A stretch of DNA of 64,000 nt from NCBI RefSeq assembly GCF_052324685.1, contig NC_135218.1, forward strand, positions 11,757,858 to 11,821,857, in the 5' to 3' direction. How positions within the stretch are numbered: the first letter of the stretch is position 1; each line of letters begins with the position of its first letter. Source of the stretch: Brachyhypopomus gauderio (taxonomy: Eukaryota > Chordata > Actinopteri > Gymnotiformes > Hypopomidae). Under the pieces are notes generated by a model. The model was not told the origin of the DNA, did not search any database, and was given only the letters and a program-made list of their open reading frames with translations. Below, in pieces: positions 1 to 10,357 of the stretch. Both the position numbers and the translations under genes were made by a program.

Positions 1-135
1 TGTCCTGGATGCATTTGAGTGGTCACACTGTTGCAGTGACCAGAGCCTGTTGGCATGTCTGTTCTGTGCATTAACACTGCCAGCTTTGAAAATACTGTGT
101 TTCAATGTGTGTGGGTGTATGTGTCCTATTCGCAG

Positions 136-1884
136 ATGCGGGGTTGATGGTGAGGGACTACAGTCCTGTTGACGTGCTTGTTAGTAATCCACCCTACCTG
201 TTCACTGAGGATATGACGTCTCTGGAAGCAGAGATACTTAGGTATACACACAATGGACCACACGTATATGGACTAAGACATTTAGTGACTGATACATAAA
301 CATTCAGATGTACTTCCAGTGCCTACATAAATGAGCCTCTGTGATCCTCTGTACAGGTTTGAAGACCACTCAGCGTTGGACGGTGGTTTGGATGGAATGT
401 CAATAATCAGACAGATTCTAGCTGTAGCACCACAACTCCTAACCACTGATGGGTAAGAATGTATCTGTGTGTGTGTGTGTGTGTTCAGGTGGGATGCGTT
501 TGTGTGTGTGTGTGGTTTTTAAACGAGCCTTCTGGTAGGTCTGTTACACAATGAACATGAGCTTGTGTCTGTGGCCTCGAAGAGCAGTGGTGTATAAATA
601 GCATGCTCAAATCTCGCTAAGGAGCTTTCCCAGCACTTCTAAAACACTTCAGGGAATCCGGTACCACTCACAGAGTATTCCAGGGACCGGGAGTCTTTCT
701 CACTAATTCCCCCTACGGCAAACACAATGATGAAGAGTTTTCAGTAGACTTTGACAGTTAAAAAGCAAGGCTTGTGAAACACATCTTCTGTTCCGATGAC
801 ATTGAGAATTTTAAAGAGGGGCTAACCCCCCGTTGGAGGTGTAATAAGCTTGGAACACTTGTGTTGAGGAGAAAGTATTTGAACGTGTGCAGAAGTGTCA
901 TGTTCTCTGTGGTACTTTTCAAACATTTCTTTGTGTGTATGACCTAGTATACATTTATTACTGTGGACTAGTTAATTCGCTTAAGCTTCTAAGATCTACT
1001 TTTCATTCGTGTTGTGTCTTCTATATAATTTAACCAAAAAGCCATCATACTTAATTCCTCTGATTTTGACCCCATATTGTATTTAAGACCTTCTTTCTGA
1101 TAAAAAAAAAATCAACCTCAAACATGAATTTTTTCGGGTGTCGTTTCTTCACTCTTTTGTCTGTCTCTGCCTCCCTCTCAGTCGGGTGTTTTTGGAGGTA
1201 GACCCACGCCATCCCCCTCTCATAAAGAGCCTTGTAGAGGAACAGATAGAAGGACTGCAGTATGTGGGAACAAGCTATGATCTTACCACCAGGTCAGAAT
1301 GACTAAAAATCACACTTTTAATGTAATAATAGGTGTGTGTATTGAGTATATAGGTATATTTATCCTGAAACTATGTTATGTTGCATTATGTTACTGCAGC
1401 CAAACCAGACATTTGAAAACATCTTCATCAACTAGTGTTAAATATTTGCACCATCCTTTCTGGTAGTGTTTCCCAACTAACATTTTTGAGAAATGTTTGG
1501 TTGTGCTGTGTGCTGCCCATGACTCTGCACAAGTGTCATATGAGGCCAGTTTTGTGTGACAGCTCCTTAGATTAGCACCCTTGAGACGCACCATCTTGCA
1601 GAGGTCTCAGTGACTCCTAGAAACACCTGCAGAATGATGCAATAACGTACACCTTTACACCACACATGGTTTATTTAAATCCACCAGCCAATAAATAGAA
1701 TTATTATTATTTCTACGCAAAAACAACTCCCTTCCAAATTCCTGGTTTTCTCATAACATTATTAGATAATATTCTCCAGTGTCTAACTGTACGGATGAGC
1801 ACCACTGCATTGATTCTGTGTTGTTGTTGTTGTTGTTGTTTTTCTAGGCCACGGTTCTGTGTCCTAAAGAAGAATACTAGGTAG
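136..1884 (+). CDS. hemk1: hemk1, 3' half (glutamine N5-methyltransferase, four exons)
   Basis: Four exons read in one frame: 136-241, 357-452, 1182-1292 and 1848-1884, all with AG acceptors and GT donors, stop TAG at 1882. The first contains VLVSNPPYLF, the NPPY motif of the HemK/PrmC family, which methylates the glutamine of the GGQ motif in peptide release factors using S-adenosylmethionine; HEMK1 acts on the mitochondrial factor. Exon two has ALDGGLDGM, exon three VFLEVDPRHP and the end reads RPRFCVLKKN, matching the order of the HEMK1 C-terminal half. The 5' exons lie before the window. The gene converges on cish, as these two genes neighbour each other in other vertebrates. Intron two contains a GT repeat at about 465-514. 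Nothing in the visible part looks broken. Confidence 0.9.
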
Positions 1885-2067
1885 TCTGTTGAAGGCCGGG
1901 TGTCTGAGTGGTCGCTTCGGGGTTAGAGCTATAGACTGTGTAAGAGTGAAGTCCAGGCTGAAAGAGCAGGGGAGATGACGCACACCGCGGAGGAGAGCTG
2001 ATATGCCTGTCTGGATGGACTCTGAGGATTTGTTTTACTGGCCTTCTGCTGGGGTCCAAGGCATGCA

Positions 2068-2088
2068 CCCCCCCCCCCCCCCCCCCCC
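2068..2088. repeat. poly-C tract
   Basis: A run of 21 C lies in the hemk1-cish intergenic region. It is a likely spot for length errors in the sequence. The rest of 1885-2260 shows nothing I recognise and probably includes hemk1 3' UTR. Confidence 0.8.
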
Positions 2089-2261
2089 AGTACTGATCAT
2101 TCTAGAGCTGAGAATGGTGCAGATTGTAATTCTACAATTTTACAGTGAAATTGCAGACCAGCCATGTGACTCCATGTTACTTTTTTTATCATGAAGGGTA
2201 CTAGACGATGCAAATGCATAAAAAAAAATTTATACTTTGAAGCTATGATAACTAAGGTACT

Positions 2262-2425
2262 TAGCAGGGGTTTCCAAGCCCTGGAGAGTTGCACAGTTTT
2301 GTTACAACCCTGAACTAGCACACCTGCTTCTGATACTGAGAAGCTACTGAAGGACTTTATAACCTGCATCAGGTGTGTTGGATTAGAGTTGGAACTGAAT
2401 TCTACAGGGCAGCAGATCACCAGCA
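2262..2425. repeat. Dispersed short repeat (MITE or SINE-like)
   Basis: The stretch runs from a GGGGTTTCCAAGCCCTGGAG-type start through AGGTGTGTTGGATTAGAG to a CAGCAGATCACCAG end. This resembles an abundant fish short interspersed repeat with imperfect inverted ends. It lies between the convergent hemk1 and cish genes. The family is assigned from memory of its general pattern only. Confidence 0.4.
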
Positions 2426-2597
2426 CTGCGCTTGTCCACCCATATTCAACAGCTTTTTATAGTAGCCATCACTGGACTTTATGCAAAAGTCCAGTTTCTA
2501 TGGAAATAAGCACCGCCGATATTCCCATGGCTGCTTTGCTTCCTGAGTGAGGTCATCATCCTGTTCCTTTGACCCGGCTGTGCGTTCCATGGTGCTT

Positions 2598-4032
2598 TCA
2601 CAGATGGAAAGGGTAGTTCTGCAGATACTCGAGGAGTGGGTTTGGTAGAGGCAGCATTTTGGGGCACTTGGTGGCTCTGTTGATGGCCAGTCGTGTAAGA
2701 TGCTGTAAGGAGGGAAAGGCTTGAGGCCTGTTCAGTGGGCGTTTGAGCTTGAGAAATACGCTGCAGTCCGGAGGCGCCGGTGGGGCCGTGGCGTCGCTCT
2801 CGTCCTCGCCCGCCCCCTCCTTGCCCTTCCCGGAGCCCACATAGTGCTGCACGAGGCTGGGCACGTTGGGGAAAGAGTGGAGCCGTGGCCTGGCCGGAGA
2901 GCTGGAGTCCAGGCGGAAGCGCCCGCGGCTGTACTCAATGCGGACATTGGTGGGTCCGCGGACTGTTTTGACGGACAGGGTCAGCATGTAGAGCGGGTGA
3001 CTGCTGTCCCGAACAAGGAATGTGCCCTCTGGTGCCCCCTGCAGGACGGAATGGGCCTCACCAGCAGTGATGGCACCCCAGTACCATCCTGGGAAAAAGA
3101 AAAAAAAGTGTAACCATTAATCACTAGTACTGAAGGAGAGAACACGAATTATGTTAAACAGTAATGGCGATCTTTCACCATTCAATTTCCATGTCTCTGC
3201 TGGTTGTGTGATGCGATTGTATTCTAGACTCTAGATAACACTCATAACACTCATATGTGTGCTGTGCCATTGTTTCTTAACACATTGTTGAGAAAATAAG
3301 TTTTTTGCTTAGCAATAATATTAGCAATAGTATATTTTGCTCATTAGTATGTGTGATATTAAAATTAGATATGATTGCTGCATGATATGTTTTAAAGCTA
3401 TACATTTTGAGAAGGGCAATTCAGCTTTTAGTTGCATCAGAAAATTCAATGGTCTAAGACAAGTGTTAGACTCTTGTGAAGTGTCTGTGAAATATGTTCT
3501 ACACTGATAAGCTCCACAGAAGGTGAATAGCAACAATTGCCTGTAATGACACCTTATCAGGCTGAGACACTGGGACCATGGAAGAGCACTGAGGGGGTGG
3601 AGCCATACCATATATAACTTACATGTTACTAGTAACTTTCAGATCTCTCTGGTGTACATGTTTGGTGTGTGTGAGATCTCCTGAGATATATCTTAGTTAT
3701 AATAAAGGCCTTTTGATATTGCTATAAATTTGGTCTGTTGTTCCTGACATCCTCCTCTGCATCAACGAACACGCTGGGCTAAAGTGGTTCAAAGAAGTGT
3801 CCAGCCCAACAACATGTACATCTAGCTGTAAATGTCCTCGCTTGTATGAATTTTAAAACGATCTGGTGTTTGCCTGAGCATGTCAAGGGTTTGTACCTGA
3901 TGCATCAAGATAACAGAATGTGCTGCCATGTGGCTTTAGTAATTATTACATTTAAAATTTAACTAGGCTTCTCATATCTTTCCATTCAAACGTAAAATAC
4001 AGATGTACTCACCCCTGGACGCAGAGAATCAT
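2598..4032 (-). CDS. cish: cish, cytokine-inducible SH2 protein; middle exon not found
   Basis: CISH is an SH2/SOCS-box protein that binds phosphorylated cytokine receptors and restrains STAT5 signalling through an elongin-cullin ubiquitin ligase. Exon 1 (4013-4032) reads MILCVQG and ends GG|GTGAGTA. The last exon (2598-3088) starts after a CCCAG acceptor with GWYWGAITAGEAHS, continues through GTFLVRDSSHP and GPTNVRIEYSRGRF (SH2 domain, FLVRDS phosphotyrosine pocket) and ends in a SOCS box, LQHLTRLAINRATK...YLQNYPFHL, stop at 2598. The family has a middle exon of about 200 bp for the N-terminal extension and start of the SH2 region. I see none between 3089 and 4012. Exon 1 ends in phase 2 and the last exon needs phase 1, so joining them directly shifts the frame. 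Two STAT-type sites lie upstream. Confidence 0.88.
3350..3815 (+). mobile_element. LTR-like insertion in the cish intron
   Basis: This ~465-bp stretch starts TGTGATATT and ends near CAACAACA. It has TATATAA at about 3610 and AATAAA at about 3700, the order expected in a long terminal repeat. I found no clear target duplication, so both borders are approximate. It sits where the missing middle exon of cish would be expected. Confidence 0.35.
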
Positions 4033-4350
4033 CGTGAGAATCGAGCCTACAATCTGATTCCTAAACGATTTCAAAGTTATTGTGGCTGTTGTTGCCGTTA
4101 GTTCAAAATTCACTACGACCGCGTTTCTTCTTCACGCCTAAACGATCCTCGGTACCACGCTGTCAACTCCCTTGTGAAAATGACCCACGTTATAAAAGGA
4201 CGCTTTAAATAATTACAAAAGGATCTAAACTGCATGAATCGGCAGCATACATGGTTTGGGCAAATGAAAGGTGTCACGCCAGTTAATATCCTAAACCCCA
4301 ACACGGTAGGGTTTGGCTTGTTCAGTTCGACTGAATTCCAGCGACGGCGT

Positions 4351-4583
4351 TTCTCAGAACCAGCGCGTGTACCAGCTCCTCTGACGCGCTCGGCAGCCAG
4401 TCCCACAGACCGTGTGAATCTTTATTTCTAGGATACTACTTCATATCGTGTTTTTTTACAAGCTCAGAAGACTTCAGCATGGTTTTCTTACAGTGTGGGA
4501 CCCTGCTTGAGTTTTTTTTTTTTATAGATAATGATACGATTGCGGGTATTACCTAGGGATTTGCCGCGAAAACGTTCTAAGAA
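4351..4583. promoter_or_regulatory. Two STAT-type (GAS) sites upstream of cish
   Basis: TTCTCAGAA at 4351-4359 and TTCTAAGAA at 4575-4583 both fit TTCNNNGAA, about 320 and 545 bp upstream of the cish start codon. Clustered STAT5 sites of this form are a known property of the mammalian CISH promoter. The motif is short, so each could occur by chance; position and pairing are the argument. Confidence 0.45.
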
Positions 4584-4623
4584 TTTCCAGGCATAGAGAG
4601 AAGGTACAGTAGAGGTATAGAGG

Positions 4624-4850
4624 CAGGTAGCCTGCCGTAAAAAGCACCCCCTTGTAACTCGGTCTTTGTTGATGGTAGGTCAAATTCACTTTAGAGTTAC
4701 ATAGTTAAGACCAATTCTTGTTGATTCTATGAGTTTCATGCATGTAGCACCACTGTAGCCAAATTGGGGGGGGGGGTGTCTTTTACGGCAGGTGGCCTGC
4801 CGTAAATAGCACCCCCTTATAGCTCTCACTTTTTGTTTGAATGTTGTTGA
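4624..4850. repeat. Direct repeat with small palindromes
   Basis: Two related blocks, near 4624 and 4788, share CCTGCCGTAAA-AGCACCCCCTT and each starts with an inverted repeat, GGCAGG-TAG-CCTGCC or GGCAGG-TGG-CCTGCC. A short poly-G run separates them. No gene is visible between 4440 and 4990. Confidence 0.5.
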
Positions 4851-4994
4851 TTCTAGCTCAAAATAATTGTAGCCATATAGACACAACCAACCAGCTTTAC
4901 AGATGCAACACCATAACTTTAATATAAAATGTATATGCATGTCAGTTAGAAAATACAGAATAATAATTTTATAATTATATCTCAGTATTAAATA

Positions 4995-6328
4995 CACTGC
5001 TCAAAAAAATAAAGGGAACACTTAAACAACACAATATAACTCCAAGTCAACCACACTTCTGTGAAACCAACCTGTTCAGTTAGGAAGCAACAATGATTGT
5101 GAATCAATTTCACCTGCTGTTGTGTAAATGGAATAGACAACAGGTAGAAATGAGAGGCAATTAGCAAGACCCCCCCTATAAAGGAGTGGTTCTGCAGGTA
5201 GGGACCACAGACCACTTCTCAGTACCTATGCTTTCTGGCTGATGTTTTGGTCACTTTTGAATGTTGGTGGTCCTTTCACACTCGTGGTAGCATGAGACGG
5301 ACTCTACAACCCACACAAGTGGCTCAGGTAGTGCAGCTCATCCAGGATGGCACATCAATGCGAGCTGTGGCAAGAAGGTTTGCTGTGTCTGTCAGCGTAG
5401 TGTCCAGAGGCTGGAGGCGCTACCAGGAGACAGGCCAGTACACCAGGAGACGTGGAGGAGGCCGTAGGAGGGCAACAACCCAGCAGCAGGACTGCTACCT
5501 CCGCCTTTGTGCAAGAAGGAACAGGAGGAGCAGTGCCAGAGCCCTGCAAAATGACCTCCAGCAGGCCACAAATGTGCATGTGTCTGCACAAACGGTTAGA
5601 AACCGACTCCATGAGGATGGTATGAGGGCCCGACGTCCACAGATGGGGGTTGTGCTCACAGCCCAACACCGTGCAGGACGCTTGGCATTTGCCAGAGAAC
5701 ACCAGGATTGGCAAATTCGCCACTAGCGCCTTGTGCTCTTCACAGATGAAAGCAGGTTCACACTGAGCACATGTGACAGACGTGACAGAGTCTGGAGACG
5801 CCATGGAGAGCGATCTGCTGCCTGCAACATCCTTCAGCATGACCTGGTTTGGCAGTGGGTCAGTAATGGTGTGGGGTGGCATTTCTTTGGAGGGCCGCAC
5901 AGCCCTCCATGTGCTCACCAGAGGTAGCCTGACTGCCATTAGGTACAGAGATGAGATCCTCAGACACCTTGTGAGACCATATGTTGGTGCAGTTGGCCCT
6001 GGGTTCCTCCTAATGCAGGACAACGCTAGACCTCATGTGGCTGGAGTGTGTCAGCAGTTCCTGCAAGATGAAGGCATTGAAGCTATAGACTGGCCCGCCC
6101 GTTCCCCAGACCTGAATCCGATTGAGCACATCTGGGACATCATGTCTCGCTCCATCCACCAACGTCCAGGCCTCCATTGGTTAATAAATTTGATTTCCAT
6201 TGATGATTTTTGTGTGATTTTGTCAGCACATTTAACTTTGTACAGAACAAAGTATTCAATGAGAATATTTCATTCATTCAGATCTAGGATGTGTTATTTG
6301 AGTGTTACCTTTATTTTTTTGAGCAGTG
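4995..6328 (+). mobile_element. Tc1-type element, decayed
   Basis: The ends are a 28-bp inverted repeat with one mismatch, starting CACTGCTCAAAAAAATAAAG at 4995 and its complement ending at 6328. Both ends are flanked by TA (4993-4994 and 6329-6330), the Tc1/mariner target. The transposase inside is broken. Confidence 0.9.
5292..6185 (+). pseudogene. Tc1-type transposase pseudogene
   Basis: The frame opens [16 protein letters not shown], followed by a helix-turn-helix region ([17 protein letters not shown]) and a basic linker with [10 protein letters not shown]. An in-frame TAG near 5725 falls just before VLFTDESRF, which carries the first catalytic Asp. A frameshift follows near 5850, after which SVMVWGGISLEG, LMQDNARPH (second Asp) and [14 protein letters not shown] (Glu) are read. 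After SIHQRPGLHW the usual C-terminus is absent and AT-rich sequence follows, pointing to an internal deletion of the last coding part. The element cannot encode an active transposase. Confidence 0.88.
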
Positions 6329-6329
6329 T

Positions 6330-7590
6330 ATAACAGGATCCACTGCTGTCAGGCCTCGTCAGTACATGGTTTTTCTAACAGACAAACAAGCACAGCACTC
6401 ACATACAACCCAGTATGTGTCGAACACAGGACATACCTATCCATGCCTTCATTGCAGCTGTTGTTGATGCTATCAATCAATCAAAACATTACTTAGTAAA
6501 CGTTGGCATATTAAAGTCACTACCTTTTGGTAATCACATCGCTGAAACCATCGTTTTTGTACATTATGCAAAACTACATTTTCCTGTGGCGCCCCCTGCA
6601 TCATCAATCATCAGGTTTTTACACTCACACAGACACCGCAAATTTTTATTTTAGAACGAAAACAGTAAAATAAGTATTAAAGGAACAAATAAAAACCAGA
6701 TGAATTATAAATATTACAGTATAACTAAATATATTGCTCAAAAAATATTTAAAAACTATTTTAGATAAAGTAGTGCAGAGAACAACTTCTAAATAATAAT
6801 AAATAAATATTGGTGTAGTGAGGTGGAGGGATATGATGGTGTAAATATTAATAATAAATAAATATTGGTGTAGTGAGGTGGAGGGATATGATGGTGTAAT
6901 GCTGCCTCACTGGAACGTGATAAGGTTGAGAATGTGTCTTCTGGTGGACCAGGATGTGTAGAAACAGGATTTAAATATATTTCAAAAGTGCATCTGAAAG
7001 GAACAGAGGAGTAAATATGTGTTTTAATATATATTTATTAAAAAAAACTTGCTGAGCTAAGCTAATAGTAGCACCTACTAGGATTGGGCAGTATGATGAC
7101 AGTATTGTAAAATTGTGGCAGTATATTAACCACGTGACGTGACGCAACGTGCCAAATCTGTACTTTGAAAAATTTGGCGCATTCATTAAAAATATCTGTG
7201 GGCGGGGTCAGCAGTTGGAGTTCACTGATTGGTTGTGGAGTGGCGGTTTTCACTAGGATCATACAGAGGGGAAAAAGCCATAATGACGACGAGTGCTAGT
7301 TATGAGTGAAGCGAACTGGTTTCAAAGAAAAACACCACTGCTACAGCAACATTTTGGATTTGTTTCAAATTAAAAGGGAGAGTCAGTAAACCTATATGAG
7401 TCAGTGTGTAAGATCTGCTTATAAAAATTCTCCGCCAAAGATGGAAACACATCAACATGCATTCTCATATTAAAACGAAGCTCCCTTCAACAACATACAG
7501 TATAGTGTAATTCACCATATTATATTACCTTTGGTTTCTTCCTCCTCTTTTCTCATTTTTCTCCTCTGGGCACCAGAGAACTTCGGTCTT
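6330..7590. other. Intergenic stretch with a ~57-bp duplication
   Basis: No coding sequence is recognised. A ~50-bp block containing TATTGGTGTAGTGAGGTGGA occurs at about 6794-6843 and again at 6850-6899 as a near-exact tandem copy. The rest is AT-rich and unremarkable. Confidence 0.6.
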
Positions 7591-7830
7591 TTTGGCATCT
7601 TTCCGGAGAGATGTCACTCACTCTGATGTTGTTTTTTCCCCACAGAGAAACAGTAACGTGGTGCGCAGAGCAAACAGGTTGAGGGTCCTGCGCTGGTGAT
7701 GGATATCGTGTGCTATTATAATTATTAATTTGACTAATTATTAAACAATGAAGTTGTGATTATGTGGACTTTGCTTGTTTTCATATTTATGAATTGTTCA
7801 TTTGTGAATAAATAAATAAACAAATAAATA
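7590..7830 (+). mobile_element. hAT element 3' fragment
   Basis: The segment from GATGTCACTCACTCTG through CACAGAGAAACAGTAACG to ATTATGTGGACTTTGC is also present at 38218-38430, next to a hAT transposase end. The shared sequence shows that both are copies of one element's 3' noncoding part. No inverted terminus is visible here. Confidence 0.6.
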
Positions 7831-7887
7831 TACAACCTTGCTACCCATATCCATATCCCAACATCACACACACCAAACAACTTCTCT

Positions 7888-9766
7888 TCAAGTACTATCC
7901 TTACCCCACCTAACATCAGCCCTTCTTAGCCACACCCACTGACTAGATCTCTCAGCTACTGCTGAACAACTCCTCATCAATGCTCTCATCACACAGCCTC
8001 TAAATCCAAACTCAGCCAGCAGTCTTGTGGCAGACTTCGCCACAAAACCCCTAGCCCCTACCTCTACAGGTCTAATATATGCTTGCCAGCCCCGCTCTCT
8101 TACCTCAGCCACCAAATCTGCATACTTCAACCTTTTCCTTTCATATGCTGCATCAACTTCATCTTCAAATGGAACAGTTAACACTATGAAATACACTATC
8201 CGCTTACAACACAACATCTGGCCTCAAGGTTGTGACTACAATACACTCTGGGACCTGTAGCTACTTTACAGCCTACATCAACCAACAGTTTCCAATCTCT
8301 TGCATCGGCCCACTTACCGCCAACTTTTGAAGACTGCTGGCTCCTTACTATGCTGCCCCTCACACACAAACCTAATTACTCTATTGGAACTAGCAACTGG
8401 CATGCCATTAACTTCCAACCGCTTCTTATCCAGTGCACCTGCCAATGATTTGAGTACCTGATTATGCCTCCATGTGTAACGTCCCTGTGACAAACTCACC
8501 TTACATGCCGACAGGATGTGCTTCAATGTACCACTTCCTGCACATAGCTTACAAGTTGGATCCTCACCTAACCACTGCCCAAGGTTTTGTGGAGTTGGAA
8601 GCACATCATAGGTAGCTCCCACAAGAAATTTTATACGGCTTGCATCCAATGCCCATAACTCTCCCCAGGTGATTCTCTTCTCCACACTGTCCCATTTCAT
8701 CCACTGTCCTGCAGCTTTTGCCCGTCTTACTTCCTCCTCCTGCTCTCGAATAAACCAGTCACCATTCGCCTTCTCTTAGGTGATGTGGCCTTGCTGAATG
8801 CCCTCCATGTATCACCTGACCCTAGTCCTTCCCTCTCATTTTGCACCTGCTCTACAACATCTCTATGCTCCAATGCCCTCTTTGCTGCCTGAGTTGCCTC
8901 TTGGGAATTCCACTTTCTTCCTGTATGAGTCACTGGTGCCGCTGCTTTGATCAGTGCATCTTTCGACTCTATTAACAACATTCGTAGACAACAACATTGG
9001 TATATCTTTATCTATAAAGCAATACTTGGCAAACTTCCAATATACCTTTGTAATCTTCTGTCTGTTAGCTCTGGTCCATATCAGCTTCACTCTAACAAGT
9101 GGTTGCTTTTTAATGTACCACGAGTGTCAACTGAATTAGGAAAATTGGGGATGGAATAATCTACAAAAAGTGCTTAAAATAGAAACACTCATGTCCTTAA
9201 ATAGATTTAAAGCTGCCTTAAAGAATGTAATGATGGAGACTTGTGCTTGTTCTTCTTGAGACCTTTTGTATTTTTATATTGTATTTTGTATTTTTATATT
9301 GTATCTGTGGTTTGGCTGCTACCTTGGCCAGGTCTCTCTTGTAAAAGATTTTGAATCTCAATGGGAATTCCTGGTTAAATAAAGGTTAAATAAAATTAAA
9401 AAAAATTTCTTGGCCTACCTTGGCACATTTAAACTCCTCAACTAAGCTTGTTAGTGGCAGTTCTAGCACTCCTCTCCCAAACCATGCCACACTACTAAGA
9501 CAATGTGGAACCCCAAGCCATTTACTTACAGCCTTATTAACAATCCTTTCTAGCCTCTCAACTTTAGTCATCAGAATATCATACACTGTTAGTGGCCACT
9601 TTAGACGAGGCAACAATCCAAACTGCAAACACCATAACTTTAATTTACCTGGCAAAAATGACTTTTCGATACTATTAATAGCCTCATCCATTTTCTTCCT
9701 TAAGACACTCGAGCCCCACGTCCGCTGCCTGTGCGTCACTATCAGATACAGTGGACTGGACGACAC
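7888..9766 (-). pseudogene. LINE ORF2 C-terminal fragment, interrupted
   Basis: Minus-strand coding pieces run from 9766 down to 7888. They include PLTVYDILMTKVERLERIVN, WAFSKATSP-like and TWGELWALDASRIKFLV segments, a cysteine-bearing GEDPTCKLCAGSGTLKHIL, and the end VELTVPFEDEVDAAYERKR-like region with RPVEVGARGFVA. This order matches the region after the reverse transcriptase of a non-LTR retrotransposon widespread in fish. Reading is split by stops, frameshifts and a second LINE at about 8990-9410. No full domain remains intact. Confidence 0.7.
8990..9410 (+). mobile_element. LINE 3' end inserted in the older LINE
   Basis: Plus-strand coding remnants YKAILGKLPIYLCNLL and ETLMSLNRFKAALKN precede a 3' tail ending TCCTGGTTAAATAAAGGTTAA and an A-rich end near 9410. 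This is the usual 3' end of a fish L2/Rex-type LINE. It interrupts the minus-strand fragment at 7888-9766, so it is the younger insertion. Confidence 0.65.
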
Positions 9767-10257
9767 GAGTGAAAAGTGAAGCCTCCGTGAGTCAGCTGCC
9801 CTCTAGTGGCTGGCTGCAGTACAACTTTTAACCCCGCCCATTCCCATGTAAGTGAACGGGCCGGACAAGAAACTTTGAATTTTTATTACACGTAAAATAA
9901 GTTTTTTGAGCAATTATATTTTATATGTGTCCGGCGGCCATCTTGGTGGCTTCAAAAGTTCACAATGGGAGTCAACGGCGACGTACTGTCCATTATATAT
10001 ACAGTCACTGGTCACTGTGCAGAGCAGATATTGTGGATGAAGATGCATGTGCAGAACACAGCTGCACACTCAAACATTCTTCAGACCAGCACCCGTGTAA
10101 GGCACGACGTGGCACAAACCCAGTCCTTTCACGACCGTGTCTTCGCTTTCTGAACAGAAATGACCACACAATAGTTTAAAATCACTCAGCAGACAATCTG
10201 ACACATCACTTCAGAAATTACAGATAATTATGTTAGAGAGGCCTATATTGTGCTTTT
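9767..10257. other. Unassigned intergenic stretch
   Basis: Contains CTCTAGTGGCTGGCTGCAGT and a CCCGCCCATTCCCATG segment that look repetitive, but no coding sequence I can support. On the minus strand ATTAAA at about 10255-10260 is a possible poly(A) signal about 100 bp past the stop of the repeat-protein gene that follows. Confidence 0.4.
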
Positions 10258-10357
10258 AATATGAATTTCAAAGTAAATTCACGCGTTGTCACGTACTTTG
10301 TCATGGAAGCCAGGGTCGCCGTCATGGGCGGCACGGGGCGGTGGCCACGGGCGGCCA

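Noticed and set aside
1895-1945. GTCTGAGTGGTCGC as a tRNA-like A box of a SINE
   Set aside because: No B box or cloverleaf could be found downstream.
2721-3113. Plus-strand open frame over the cish SH2 exon
   Set aside because: It is the antisense shadow of the well-supported SH2/SOCS-box exon.
4113-4406. 97-codon minus frame upstream of cish
   Set aside because: Composition fits a CpG-rich 5' flank; no similarity or splice logic supports coding.
5355-6023. 222-codon antisense frame within the Tc1 element
   Set aside because: Antisense shadow of the transposase, with no family features.
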